Assembly (NCBI GenBank): GCA_026874595.1
Contig: CM049315.1
Coordinates: 67,529,916 to 67,593,915 of the forward strand
Direction: 5' to 3'
DNA: 64,000 nucleotides
From: Sipunculus nudus
Lineage: Eukaryota; Annelida; Sipuncula; Golfingiida; Sipunculidae
The notes beneath the pieces were generated by a model. It saw only the letters and a list, made by a program, of their open reading frames with translations, was not told the origin of the DNA and made no database searches. Shown one piece after another: positions 15,976-28,497 of this stretch (the first letter of the stretch is position 1; the number at the start of each line of letters is the position of its first letter). A program made the position numbers and the translations under genes.

Positions 15976-16317
15976 TTGGTCGCTATGCCGTCCTCATATC
16001 TTGTGTGGCTATGAGAGTTGGTTGTATTTGTATTGCCCGTCCAAAGCAGGTGGTTTTCTTCATGTCCTCCGGTTTCCTCCACCGATGCAGACTAATAAAC
16101 GCCACCATCTGAGCCAAGGAGAGCGCATTGCATTAGTTATCATGACTTGTTGTACAATCTATTTATATGTATATTTATGTGTGTGTGTGTATGTGGATGT
16201 GTGTTTCTAGTAATCATGTCTGGGCTATTTGTATTGGACTATTGGTCGAGTTTTCTTTTTGGGTTGTTCTGCTTAGGAAGTAAAATTTATTGTTTACATG
16301 TGTTTGAGAGACATTAT

Positions 16318-16460
16318 GATAAAATAGGTAAAAATTGGATGGTAATAGATGGATGGTCGTATTGCTCCAGACAACTCCTGACTTTTTTCAGTTAAATGGA
16401 AAGTGCTCACTGCATACCATGGTGGCCGGCGAAAGGTGATGCTATATACACAGGCTTAAA
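16318..16460 (+). repeat. Local duplicated repeat, copy 2
   Basis: This copy contains ATTGGATGGTAATAGATGG, CTCCTGACTTTTTTC and CACTGCATACCATGG, matching 15838-15975. It runs directly into a SINE-like repeat at 16461, so the two may be parts of one longer element. Confidence 0.6.
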
Positions 16461-16690
16461 CGAGAAATATGCATTATCATGCACGAATACAGGCCTCCGC
16501 CATGTGAGGTTCCTAATCCTAATCGGCCTATTTTAACAAGTTTAATCAACCATATGTGACTGCGCATTTGTGAATAATCCTGGACTTCCTTTCTGGATCC
16601 GGATCATGAGCAGGACGCACACCAAAATCTAATCGATTCTTCCTTGGCCCATTCCCGAGGTGCCCTGAAACTTGGGAAACTTGAGTTATG
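16461..16690 (+). repeat. SINE-like dispersed repeat, plus-strand copy
   Basis: It contains CCTCCGCCATGTGAGGTTCC, then TCTGGATCCGGATCATGAGC, ACCAAAATCTAATCGATTCT and GGTGCCCTGAAA. The matching blocks at 28060-28497 include the CTCCGCCATGTGG start. The CA-rich tail present in the other two copies is missing here. Confidence 0.65.
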
Positions 16691-17090
16691 TTGTAAACAA
16701 ACAAGTTAAGTTAATTATGTATTTGTTTTATTTTACCGAAGGGTTTTCAAATAATGTACATTCCGGATATGCGCAATTACAGGTAGAAATAACTCCACGA
16801 GCAAGTCAGATATTTTTTAAGGTGAACGATGACTCTGCAGTCCCTGGTACAAATGATTGGTTTTTCCGGGTTTATTTTAAATAGGACACCGACCAATTTA
16901 CTCCAAAGTAAACGCGCGACCTTCGAAGTTAGGGTCAAAGGTGCTTGGTCTTGGCCGCCGGCAGAGTAAAATACAGTGTGGTGCTACACGATTGAAGAAT
17001 ATGCCCTGACATATATTATAGCTTAATCACCTTTTATATGTCCATGTGAGACTGTTTTTACATAAATGACAGTTCACAGTGTAAAGAAAA

Positions 17091-17339
17091 TACTTAATAT
17101 TTGAGATAGGCAGGCAAAAAACCCGTTGTTAGGTCTGAAAGCCATGGCACATCGGTTTCAGGCTAAATTGGAAGTAAATGCCTAATTGTCTGAACCATTG
17201 TTACGTCAGCGGTGTCACCATCTGAAGACTCCAGCAGTAGACATATCAACCAATCAGAAAGTGCGTCCTTGGTTGCTATGCCATGGCTATCGCACCCAAC
17301 GTCGGGGGCTTCTTGCCTGCCTATCTCAAATATTAAGTA
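17091..17339. mobile_element. 249-bp MITE with perfect 27-bp terminal inverted repeats
   Basis: The 27 bases at 17091-17117 (starting TACTTAATATTTGAGATAGG) are the exact reverse complement of 17313-17339. Weaker inverted similarity continues inward to the CCATGGC words at 17142-17148 and 17281-17287. Perfect ends imply recent insertion or strong constraint. The TA at each edge may be a target-site duplication within the symmetric sequence, as in Tc1/mariner-type elements, but this cannot be proved from one copy. Confidence 0.8.
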
Positions 17340-19000
17340 AATAATGAAGGGATGGACCATATCATGTGAAACACGCTAGGAAAATGTCAGATAAGTAATA
17401 GTTATAAAGAAATGACCCAGAAAAATAACAAATTTAACCAAAATCTACACTAATAGCAATTCAAGCGCGTGTGGTGTAATCATTCATCGTTGTAGTCATT
17501 CATCAGTGTTACAATGTCCGGTCACGTGCACGTTATTCAGAAATCGACAAGCATTATCATGAGCCACAATACTTTTCTGTTTTCACGTTTTATCTGAAAC
17601 TAACCTAAAGGGCACACAGGTACATGTTACTACAGCGGGATTGATGCAATTCTTCCCATCAGGTGAACAGAAATGAAAGTTTCAGGAACATGTTACCTTT
17701 TACGTTAATTAGCTCTAATTTTGGCCCACATTCATATCATTAAGTGTTATTTGTAATATGCCCAAGGTATTTATATAGTATCAAGTTAATTTTAACAACT
17801 AACCATTTGAATTAAGTAAATACTCTTACCCCTTTTCTTAGTATCAATGAACATGCCTCATGATTTTCTGTTATCCACTTTTATTTCATTTTCTTTGCCA
17901 CACACGACATAGATTTCAGATTGAGAGAATATTACCAAATAAGCTGCAAACATAAAACGATTCACACCAGAGTCTTTGAAACAACAACAGGTTTTGAAGA
18001 TTATTGGGATTATCACTTGGATCATTCATATAAATATTAAAGATAAAGGGGATAGAACCCAACTTTCACGGAACTCTTTGTTAACAAAGTGATGTAAGAC
18101 ATTAATGCTTCCTATCTAACACAACTCCTTATGGTTCAGTACCAAAAGCAATGCCCTCTAATCAGATAATCTGGGATATTCAGTTTAAGTAATTAACTCA
18201 CTGACTTATTATGATATACTTTTCAAATGCTTTGGTAGTATCCTGAAAACAAAATGTAAATAAAAAACTGAGTATATAATCTCAACTAAATAGACTCCTT
18301 CCTTGCAGCAAGTTACACTTACAGATCATTAAAATAACTTGAGAACAGTTTGAATTATTCTGTGATGAGGAGGCCTAATTTGTTCTAAATGAAATGTAAA
18401 ATCAATGACGTCATAAGAAGGTCTCGTGGTCGTGACAAGCTGCTGTTTGTTGACCCATCAATGCCACCCCCCCCCCCCCCCCCCCTTCCACAATGCCTGG
18501 CTTGCTGATGGTTGTCGTGGCTGCTCTCTGCATGGTCTCGTTGACCTAAAGTTTTTTAATTTGATTTTTAGTTCAGTCAAAGGAGCGGTGGGGGTGGGGT
18601 GTACACCTCCTCCCCTTCCTCCCTCCCTGATACGTCACCGTTTTATCACACGCTAAATTCATCATCAGTCAATTAACGAAGTCAGATGGATATCTTTATT
18701 AGTTTTTCACAACATAAAACATTCTTAATGCTTTTCGTAAAACTTTTATGGCGAGATCAGCTATTTGTTTCATTGTATTTGTAGTCGCCATCACATGATC
18801 AATCATCACATTAATCAATCGGTGACAGGATTACATTTTAAGACCGCCCTTGATTTGGATACAGGTGTAGGCGAAGGTGTGCACTCTCTGAGTGCTTTCT
18901 AGTTCAAAATTTGCTCTCTGATTATTAATGTCTGCGAAGGAAAAATTACATATCAATAAATATTCGACAATACAAATAAATTGTAATTATTAGCATGAAC
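17340..19000. other. Intergenic, no gene recognised
   Basis: This is AT-rich sequence without a recognisable coding segment. A run of 19 C lies at 18467-18485, followed by a pyrimidine-rich stretch to about 18640. Confidence 0.5.
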
Positions 19001-21316
19001 GCCAGATGGCAGCAGCTGCCGACGATGCCGTACTGAGTGGAGTTACAGAAATATTTTCCGATAAAGTTTATCAAGTTAACTTCAGGTCTGAAGTCCAGTT
19101 TACACCAAAGCCTGGCCCACAGTCTATGCCAGTGACGTTTTATACATTTTCAAAACTATTACACTTTATTGCCAAGGATATTTTATATTATTTGTCATGT
19201 TCTTGTTTTAACAGATTTTACTTTTTACCAGTATCACATTTTCTTCAAGATGGGGAATATAGACCCTTCATACAAACATATCGGGGATTTTGGGACTGAC
19301 AGATGTGCTCCGTCCCTGTTTTATAAAAGTAACTTATGCTCCCCACATCCCTCAAGATAACAATTAATACATTTTGTAGAAACAAGCATCCCGTACTTAA
19401 TTTTAAATGTTGTTACTTATAAAATAAAATTTCATTTTCAATCAATATAGAAAGCTGATAGAAAAGTATTGAATCATAATTATTTAATCACAAGCCCAAT
19501 AAAGATAGCTAGCTGTAAATGGGTGCTTTAAACAGCGGACGTTGCAGAAATTAAATTGTTTTAATAATAATAAAATAACATGTGAAATGAATGTATGAAT
19601 TTCACCACCATTATGACATTAGAATGAATATTGTAACAAGTATTAAAACAGTATGTGCTTCATGCGGTCTATTATGAATTTAAACCAATTTGAATTTGAT
19701 TTTAAATGAAGGTGATTTTCCAAAGGATGATTGAAAAAAGTAAAAGTATACTAAGTCGCGCATTCGGCATTCATATATACTATTTTCCTCGATTTTATAT
19801 TTTTCTAACAAGATTTAATTCTGTTTAAAAATAAAACTCCAAGTGTTTGCTCATGGAAGTTGGGTAAGGTGCAACCAGGTGGCGCTTTATATAACGCTCT
19901 GTCACATTGGGTTAGATGCGGTTTACGCTTTTTTGTGGCTGTCGTTCGTTATTCGCTTAATTTCATGACGGAATTAAATAAGATTTGACGGAAGTATATG
20001 ACCGGGTGAAAGGACATGGAATTATACTAGTTTCAATACCATACTCATAAATAAAGGAAAGTAAACCGTACTTTTAACTTGTTTATATAATCAATGTGAA
20101 TTCATGTGATAGACGTCTTCTCTGCGCATTCGGGGTATACATTTAATTAACAATTCCATTGAGAGATATATAATGTGTTTAAATCTAGCTTAAACTGCTA
20201 GTCCATGAAATTCCAGATGTCAATGATTATTTTCCATCATTATTAAAAAAAATGAGCTCACGGAAAAATTTACAAAGGAAATTTGATCTTTTTTTTATCA
20301 TTTTAACTAATGATTCTTAACCATTTGATTTTATTTATATCTGCATTTGCAAAGGAACCCAACTTTTAATAAGAATATTATTATAATATTGAAAAGTAGA
20401 TTATATAAGATTATTATATGTTGTTATTATATAAGATATTTTTTTTATAAATGTATACATTGTTATAGCAAGCTTCTCCCATCCGTTCATTATTTGTGCT
20501 GGAAGAACAGTTTAGTTTTAGATCGAATTCGACAGATGATTCATATTACGAAGACTAATTAACCAATTTTAATATTAATAGATAACACAAAAACCACAAT
20601 AGATAATATAAATGTTTATCATCAAACCTATTTACCACATTTTATCAGTATAATAAATTTATGTTTGTTGATGCTCTAATAATAACTGAACATTTGTGAT
20701 GGTGGACTCTGTGAGAGGACCTCATGTCCTGATTCAGAGTAACAGACTGCTCTTATTGATACACAGTGACCGTCAGGTGGCGCTGAAATCGCCACTTAAA
20801 AAAAAATAAAGTGAAATATCGCGGGATTTATTTGTAAATATTTGGATAGACACCCCTTAAGGACACCCTTCCCGACAGTTCATGACAAAAATCCTGAGAC
20901 GTGGCCAAGGAGCAGATGCAAGATAGGTCTCGTGCTACGACCGTCAGTTAAAATATTGATATAGTGTCTTTATATATTACTATGATCCTATGACACGTAC
21001 CTGACATGTATATATTTATATATTATTATAATATTTATATATTAATTTATTACTTTGGTAATTTAGGTTCAAAACAAGTATAAAACAGATGGTCAAAGAT
21101 GCAAACACGGCCACGTGGCCAGACTGGCCCAGTCGATAAAATGGCTAAAACATAATTCCTCCCAGTGTCGGAGCCATCAAACTTACTCTTGCTGTGTCAC
21201 AACGCTAAGAACAGGTACTACCACCTCGCGGCAAATCGGTACATGGAATCACGTTTCATTTTAGACATTTTAGTAGTTAACGTAAATACTAAACTCAGAC
21301 AGGGCCACCAGGTGGC
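19001..21316 (+). promoter_or_regulatory. Four CTCF-core-like motifs in 2.3 kb
   Basis: Motifs of the form CCAGRTGGCRSY occur at 19001-19015 (GCCAGATGGCAGCAG), 19874-19886 (ACCAGGTGGCGCT), 20771-20784 (CGTCAGGTGGCGCT) and 21303-21316 (GGCCACCAGGTGGC). All read on the plus strand. They resemble the conserved animal CTCF core. Binding is an inference; the motif is short enough that some matches could be chance or part of old repeats. Confidence 0.25.
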
Positions 21317-21513
21317 TTGAAAAACAAAATTTAAACTTGTTAAACAGTTTTGTTTCACAAAGGCATGAGAGGAAGGAATGTCTAGGGGCGGTATAAGAAC
21401 CGCTTGAATAGGGCCGTAAGCAAATCATAATAGTAATAGAAATGGTTTAACTGCAGTTATCGGACTTACAATCCCTAATCAAATACCATTGGCGGATCTA
21501 AAAATTCGGGAAC

Positions 21514-21580
21514 GGGGGGGGGGGGGGGGGGCACTAATATTGGGTTTGTGGCTGATGGTAATGTATATATATATATATAT
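21514..21580. repeat. Poly-G run and TA microsatellite
   Basis: An 18-base G run at 21514-21531 is preceded by TTGGCGGATCTA, a word similar to the ends of the hAT-like elements at 26.2 and 61.5 kb. A short TA run follows at about 21563-21581. Another G run lies at 22028-22041. Confidence 0.7.
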
Positions 21581-22669
21581 AATTTCACAATAATTTCTTT
21601 CAAGTAAATTATAAGTACATGGAGGAAGGCATGGGAGGGAGCGTCCTCCTCCCATATTCGGAATTTTTTAAAATATGCAATGTTAATAGGACATTTTGAG
21701 GCACCTAACACTTAAAATGTGAGATTCTGTTCCTTACCTACTAATTCTCTTTAAAAATAATTTTGCGAATGGATCAGTGTTATGTCCAAGCAGAGTGAAA
21801 TTACAGAAAAACTCCTTCCTTCGTTATAAAAAATATTTGAATGTTATCTTGATATGGAGTAAATCACAAATCATGTTCATTAATAAACTTGACTTAGAAG
21901 TTATTAATCAGTGGATAATTTAATTATCATATTTTTAGGAAATAAAAAGGAAATCTGAAATATGAAATTTAATAACGAATAAATGGGAAAATAAACAGAT
22001 AAAATGATAATTGTTTTAGCTCAAGTTGGGGGGGGGGGGGGCCACGGCGCCTCCCGCTGGATCTCAGAATACGGCTCCTTTTCTACGCACGCTGAAAGGA
22101 ACACCTGCAAATATATTGGGCTCTTCCGTGTGAGCTTTTCCAACGCGTGCAATCCCCCTAGAGTGATTTCTTTTCACTATAGATACCCCGTCCTGCAGTG
22201 TTATATACATATATATTTATATTTATACATATTGTCTGCATGACCCATTTCACATTTATTCTAGCCAAGTATAAATTAAAAAATAAAACTAGATGTGTCG
22301 GAACGACACGAATGCCCCCGCCTGGGGCAAATTAGAAACATTTGTTAAATTTCGTAAAATTTTTTATATTCAGGAGGTCTCGTATGGTCAAAAGTAGGTC
22401 AACAAGGGCAAAATGCAAACTCGATCTGTAACGGGTCATTATCAAGCAACACACCAAAAATCAGGCCAGTATCTGCAGGCATTGTGAAAAAATGTCCATA
22501 CATGTGCATTTTCATAAAAATTTCTGTCTTTCATGAAATTTTCTATGTTCAGGATATGTCATATGGCCAAAAATAGGTCAACTGGGACGAAACGCGAACT
22601 CCATCTGTAAGTGGTCATTATGCGCACACAGACCAAACATTAAGCCAGTATCTGTAAGCATTGCACTGC

Positions 22670-23627
22670 GAAACTAGAATATTAGCAAAAGCTGATAATC
22701 AGTTATAAATCTAAATTGTAGAGGTATATGTACCATGTTTTATAACAATCCACCAAATGCTTCCTAAGAAATAAGCTCCTAAGTTTTTTTTCTATACTAA
22801 GCTCTGTGACCTTGAAAAGTAGGTCAAGATCACCCATCTTTGAACTTGACCAAGATTTTGTAAATATCATGCAATAGCACTGAAGAAATGAAGTTCCTGT
22901 GTTGATGCCTTTAGAGATATCCTGCACAACAGGCCAAAATTGAAAAATCCGTTAAAAATTCATGAAAAAATCAGAAATTGTAGGTGGTACCACCAAAATT
23001 GTGCAGCATGCACAGACCATCATTCCCAATGATCATAGTAAGTTTTGTGAAAATCCACACAATGGTTCCTGGGATATAAGCTTCTGAGTGTTTTTGTATA
23101 ATCAGCTCTAAAACAAAGAAAAATAGGTCAAGGTCACCCATCTTTGCACTTGACCAAGATTTTGTTGATATACATCTTCACTGATGAAATAAAATTCCAT
23201 CCCGCTCAAAAGACCAAAATTGAAAAATCTGATAAAAATTGATTAACAAATCAGAAATTGCAGGTGGCGCCACCAAAATTGTGCAGCAAGTACAAACCAT
23301 CAGTCCCAATGATCATAGTAAGTTTTGTGAAATTCCACACAATGGTTCCTGAGATATAAGCTTCTGAGTGTTTTTCTATAATCAGCTCTAAAATGTAGAA
23401 AAATGGGTCAAGGTCATCCATCTTCGAAATTGACCGAAATTTTATCGATATACATCTTCACTGATGAAATAAAATTCCAACTGTGAATCCTTTTAGAGAT
23501 ATCTTGCTCACAAGGTAAAAGTTAACAGATGCGGGACGACAGACGCCGGACGGACAGCTAGACGGACGGACAGACGGAGAGCTTGGGTGATGACAATAGC
23601 CCATTTGCCTATGAGCTGAGGGCAAAA
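22670..23627 (+). mobile_element. Nested repeat with about three 281-bp units
   Basis: The word AGGTGGYRCCACCAAAATTG recurs at about 22983 and 23264, and matching units with GTAAGTTTTGTGAAA and GGTCAAGGTCA blocks give a period near 281 bases. A diverged first unit begins near 22700. The repeat ends in a CGGACGGACAGACGGA stretch and GATGACAATAGCCCATTTG...GAGCTGAGGGCAAAAAA. The 180-bp array around it stops at about 22670 and resumes at about 23628, so this repeat seems to have inserted into the array. Confidence 0.6.
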
Positions 23628-25555
23628 AACGGCTGTACATGTACATTTGTCATGAAAATTTATATTTTTCATGAAATTTTCTATGTTTAGGAGCCGTAAA
23701 ACAATCAAAAGTAGGTCAACCGGGACGAAACGCGAACTCGATCTGTAACTGGTCATTATCTGCCCACACATAAAAAATCTGGGTGGTATCTAGAGGCATT
23801 GCGGAAAAAAGTCCGTACATGTGCACTTGTCATGAAAATTTATATTTTTTATGAAATTTTCTATGTTAGGGCACCGTCAAACGGACAAAATTAGGTCAAC
23901 TGGGACAAAACTGGAACTGGATCTGTAACTGGTCATTATCTGCCCACACAAAAAAAATCAGGCCAATATCTGCAGGCATTGCGAAAAAAACTCCGTACAT
24001 GTGTATTTGTCATGAAAATTTCTATTTTTCATGAAATTTTCTGTTCAGGAGCCGTAAAACAGTCAAATTTAAGTTAACTGGGACGAAACACCAACTCGAT
24101 CTGTAACTGGTCAATATCTGCCCACACACCAAAAATCAGGCCAATATCTGCAGGCATTGCGAAAAAAAATTCCGTACATGTGTATTTGTCATGAAAATTT
24201 CTATTATTCATGAAATTTTCTAAGTTCAGGAGCCGTAAAACGGTCAAAAGTAGGTCAACTGAAAATAACGCGAACTCGATCTGTAACTGTTCATTATCTG
24301 CCCACACATAAAAAATCAGGGCGTTATCTGCAGGCATTGCGGAAAAAAGTCCGTACATGTGCACTTGTCATAAAAATTTATATTTTTTTATGAAATTTTC
24401 TATGTAAGGGCACCGTCAAACGGTCAAAAGTAGGTCAACTGAGACAAAACGTGAACTTGGTCAGTAACTAGTCATTATCTGCCCACACACCAAAAAACAG
24501 GCCAATATCTGCAGGCATTGCGAAAAGAAGTCCGTACATGTGTATTTGTCATGAAAATTTCTATTTTTCATGAAATTTTCTATGTTCAGGAGCCGTAAAA
24601 CAGTCAAAAGTAGGTCAACTGGGACGAAACACGAACTCGATCTGTAACTGGTCAGTATCTGCCCACACACCAAAAATCAGGCTAATATCTGCAGGCATTG
24701 CAAAAAAAAGTCCGTACATGTGTATTTGTCATGAAAATTTCTATTTTTCATGAAATTTTCTATATTCAGGAGCCGTAAAACGGTCAAAAGTAGGTCAACT
24801 GGGACGAAACGCGAACTCGATCTGTAACTGGTCAATATCTGCCCACACACCAAAAATCAGGCCAATATCTGCAGGCATTGCGAAAAAAAGTCCGTACATG
24901 TGTATTTGTCATGAAAGTTTCTATTTTTCATGAAATTTTCTATGTTCAGGAGCCGTAAACAGTCAAAAGTAAGTCAACTGGGACGAAACGCGAACTCGAC
25001 CTGTAACTGGTCAATATCTGCCCACACACCAAAAATCAGGCCAATATCTGCAGGCATTGCAAAAAAAAGTCCGTACATGTGTATTTGTCATGAAAATTTC
25101 TATTTTTCATGAAATTTTCTATATTCAGGAGCCGTAAAACGGTCAAAAGTAGGTCAACTGGAATGAAACGCGAACTCGGTCTGTAACTGGTCAATATCTG
25201 CCCACACACAAAAAATCAGGCCAATATTTGCAGGCATTGCGAAAAAAGTCCGTACATGTGTATTTGTCATGAAAATTTATATTTTTCATGAAATTTTCTA
25301 TGTTCAGGAGCCGTAAAACAATCAAAAGTAGGTCAACCGGGACGAAACGCGAACTCGATCTGTAACTAGTCACTAACCGCCCACACACCAAAATCAGGCC
25401 AATATCTGCAGGCATTGACAAAAAAAGCCAGTACATGTGTATTTGTCATGAAAATTTCTATTTTTAATGAAATTTTTCTAAGTTTAGGAGCCGTCAAACG
25501 GTCAAAAGTAGGTCAACTGGGACGAAACGCGAACTCGATCTGTAACTGGTGATTT
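23628..25555 (+). repeat. 180-bp satellite core, about 11 units (2 more at 22340-22670)
   Basis: The word CTGCAGGCATTGCGAAAAAA recurs every 179-181 bases (about 24151, 24331, 24511, 24691, 24871 and so on). The unit also contains TGTCATGAAAATTTCTATTT, CAGGAGCCGTAAAAC, GGTCAAAAGTAGGTCAACTG and ATCTGCCCACACACC. Two diverged units precede the nested insertion. Central units are the most alike, as expected for a homogenising tandem array. Short open frames in the array are fragments with no conserved protein. Confidence 0.9.
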
Positions 25556-26104
25556 CGGAATGACGAAATGACGGAAGGAAGGACATGGGTAAAACTATAT
25601 GCCCCGGCCACTTTGTGGCGGAGGCATAATTAGGTATTGTGATTTTAGAAATGATTATTTCTAAACCATGCTCAGATATAGATGTTTTATAGTCAACTCA
25701 GACATGGAGATATCGAAACAAAGTTTAGCATTCTAAATATTAATATATTTCATGTTCTATAGATAAATCTTTATATAGCAGGGGGATCTTTACATTGCTC
25801 ATCCCATGTAGCCCCCCCCCCCCTATTGACGGCCCTGCCTGGAATTCCAAGTTCTGTACTGAAGTAAGCCTGGATTCTCTTGCTGTCAAGCTCAAGGTTT
25901 GGGCTCCATGCTTTTTCTCTCTACCATTATATCATGGACCAAACACTGCTGTTTGTCCATCATGTACGACATGCTGTTTGTCCATCATGTACGGCAACAG
26001 GTTCTTTTCGAAAAGTTGGTAAGCAACTCAGGACGGTTTGTCGTGGCTATACGTAGACTGCATTTCCTTAATCTCACGTCCTTGACCTTTAGAAGAAACA
26101 CTCG

Positions 26105-26235
26105 TCCGTGACCATAAGAAGAAAACCCAGTCACCTGGACCCCCCTTTTCCAGACGTGATGACCTTTTTTTTAAGATTTTCATTAGTCCTCCTGGGTTGG
26201 ACCCCCCCTTTTCCTAAATCCTGGATCCGCCCCTG
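26105..26235 (-). mobile_element. hAT-like element end
   Basis: Read on the minus strand this starts CAGGGGCGGATCCAGGATTT and continues AGGA, a G-rich run and TCCAACCCAGGAGGACTAAT. That matches 61545-61605 closely on the opposite strand. A second pass of the ACCCCCCCTTTTCC motif occurs at 26139-26152. The far end of the element could not be located; it may extend left to the poly-C at 25811-25823. Confidence 0.6.
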
Positions 26236-26354
26236 CCCGTAGTTTGGTTTTGGCGTTGATTGGGGCATTAAGTTGATGTTTTAAATATATAAAACGTATA
26301 TGAACAAAATTATAAAATGTCCATCAGTATCACCTTCGAATCAAATGAAAGAAT

Positions 26355-27669
26355 AAAGGGACCCGTGGGTCCTGGTGCACAGAAAAGAGGTTAGGGTTTT
26401 GTCATATTGTATTTTAAATGTGAGGCCTAATGCTACACCCATTTTACATTAGCATATGGAATATTTATACAGATGAACAGAAAATGGAAAGACAGAACTG
26501 ATTACTTTATTTCACCTCCTGCTGACGCAGGGGAATAATGATTAAGAATTAACCCCTTTTTTAGCATATCCATTTTGGTAGAAGAATATTGAATACATGT
26601 TTGCATTAGATCTGATCTTTTTTATCATATTCATTTTGTTTAAGTTTACATATTTTATAAATTTGCAATATAAAAAACTATGAAAATACAAGTTAATTCA
26701 GAATTATAAGTTGCATCATTAATTATATTTAGTTTGGCTCCTATCATGAAAAATTATGCATGCACATATTTTATTATTAATTTAAATAATGATTTATTAT
26801 TTTAATAATGAAATTTTTAAACTGAATTTAAATGAATTTTTTTTTCAGATAACATCAAAAATTTTATAATGCCATAAACGGTCTCTTTTTTTTATTTTTC
26901 CTTGGATGACTATTCAAATTAAAGCACGGATGTCCCGAGTAAAGCGTAGATAATTAGCCAGGTGGGCCAACACTGTCTGCAACTGAATGCGAGTTCCCCT
27001 AAAACTTTAATCAAGGCTACAATTTTTGATCAACTGCTTGCGAATTTCAGATTCAGATTTAAAAGATTAAATCTTAATTTGTATATGATGTGAAAATTAA
27101 ATCAACAGTGCTCGTAGGAAAAATGTGCCATGGTCAAAGTTGGACAAAATTAATGGTACTGATTTTACATTTATGCCAGTAACTTATAAAAATTACAAAA
27201 TTCTGATCTTATTTCCGATATACAATAAATGTACATAAAATGTAGTTTAATGTTTCAAAAATACTCTCTAGCTTCAACAGTTACCGTATAAGTGGATAAA
27301 TATATTTCCAAATGATTGACGTACATTGTGTTCAGGACCAGAACTTCTAAAATTTGCGCAATATTGACCCAAGTTCTGGCATGTAAATGAGAAATATATA
27401 AAGGGATATATATGCCAAATATAAAACAAAAAAACACTTGCGGTTTTAATATAAGGCACTTTTGAAGTGCAACAATAGGCATTTACTCGAAAACGGATGT
27501 TTTTCTTTAATATCTCAAAGGAATGAAGTCGCAGTGACCAAGTTTCGCGTTTGGTACTAGAACTTAGGTAACTTAACTGAATGTCGAATTTAGGATTCGT
27601 AGGTACAACGGTTTCAAAACGTGCCTGTAAACGGCCGGCCGGACATAGGTCCATCGCTGAACTAAAAAC
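26355..27669 (+). repeat. Fixed-end repeat family, diverged long copy
   Basis: It starts AAGGGACCCGTGGGTCC and ends GCTGAACTAAAAAC, matching the GGGACCTATGGGTCAC and GCTGAGCTAAAAA ends of the copies at 50673 and 58947. The interior (the CTGCTGACGCAGGGGAATAATG block, TTTATCATATTCATTTTGT, GTTTCAAAACGTGCC near the end) aligns with those copies but is shorter. The 157-codon minus-strand open frame at 27274-27747 lies mostly in this repeat and shares words such as SLRLHSFE with frames from other copies, so it is not a host gene. Confidence 0.7.
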
Positions 27670-28059
27670 ATGGTTATAAAGCACTTTTTTACATTTACTT
27701 TCTATTGAAATGGAGTGGTTGAAAAATAACGATTGAACGTTATACAAAATTAATCATTTACTAAACTGAAATAAAAACCAATTATAGGAAATCCCGGTAT
27801 CCACATATAACATTGAAGAGAACATTTCAGTTTTCAGAATGAGTGTATATCGGTCAAGTGGCCATACATCAACAATGCAAGTTATGTTACGGAAGAAATG
27901 AAATATTGTATTAACACACTCTGTGACCTCACAAGGAGCGATTTTAATGGCTGTAACTTCATGTGTGGAAAAGGCTTCTTTTTATGTTTTTTTGGTTTAT
28001 AGTACAGTTTCATACATTAACCATACATAAGAGAAACAGAACCAAACAATGGACAGGCA

Positions 28060-28497
28060 CAGGGTCACAACACCGAGACGTAAAGCGCATTTTAGGATAT
28101 ACCAGAAATATGCATTCTCACGAATGAAGGGCTCCGCCATGTGGTTGGTTCTTAATGTGGGTTACTCCGTAGCCCTCGTTTTCATTCACTATTGGCCCAT
28201 ATTACCAGGTTCATTGGTGCATATGTTCCCTAATAAGTGTTTGCATTTATTTATTCGGCACGTATTCCTATGTTCAATCGGTATATGTGAATGCACATTT
28301 CTGAAAATTCCTGTAAGTCCTTCCTGGATACGGATCATGAGCTGGACCCACACTTAAATCTAATCAATTCTTCATTGACCCATTGCCAAGGTGCCCTGAA
28401 AATTTCATGAGATTCTGTTCATGATTGCGTGATTTATGTTGTGAACACACATACACACGAACGGGAATGAATGCATCCCCTCCTGACGGAGGCATTG
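28060..28497 (+). repeat. SINE-like dispersed repeat, longest copy
   Basis: It contains GGCTCCGCCATGTGG, TCCTGGATACGGATCATGAG, CTAATCAATTCTTCATTGAC, GGTGCCCTGAAAATTTCATG, GTTGTGAACACACATACACA and CGAACGGGAATGAATGCATC, followed by CCTCCTGACGGAGGCATT. The CTAATC-ATTCTTC-TTGRCCCATT-CC-AGGTGCCC core resembles a widespread 3' segment of aquatic animal SINEs and LINEs; this is a resemblance from memory only. The open frame across it is incidental. Confidence 0.65.

Larger units (their letters stand above)
22288..25636 (+). mobile_element. Composite element with hairpin ends and tandem core (Helentron/pearl-like architecture)
   Basis: The left end has a perfect hairpin GTGTCG-GAA-CGACAC (22295-22309) followed by ATGCCCCCGCCTGGGGC. 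The right end has a TTTCG/CGAAA hairpin and then a near-perfect stem-loop GCCCCGGCCAC-TTT-GTGGCGGAGGC before ATAATTAG (25601-25633). ATGCCCCCGCC at the left is complementary to GGCGGAGGCAT at the right with one mismatch. Between them lies a 180-bp tandem array, interrupted by another repeat. Short inverted ends, terminal hairpins and a satellite core match the general architecture of non-autonomous Helentron-type elements known from bivalves. The family assignment is inference; no coding capacity is visible. Confidence 0.6.

Noticed and set aside
19006-19299. 97-codon plus-strand frame starting MAAAADDAVLSG
   Set aside because: The start looks protein-like and a possible donor lies after AACTTCAG, but I recognise no family, no partner exon and no promoter.
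27274-27747. 157-codon minus-strand frame
   Set aside because: It lies mostly within a repeat copy, and similar peptide pieces appear, frame-broken, in the copies at 52, 54 and 60 kb.
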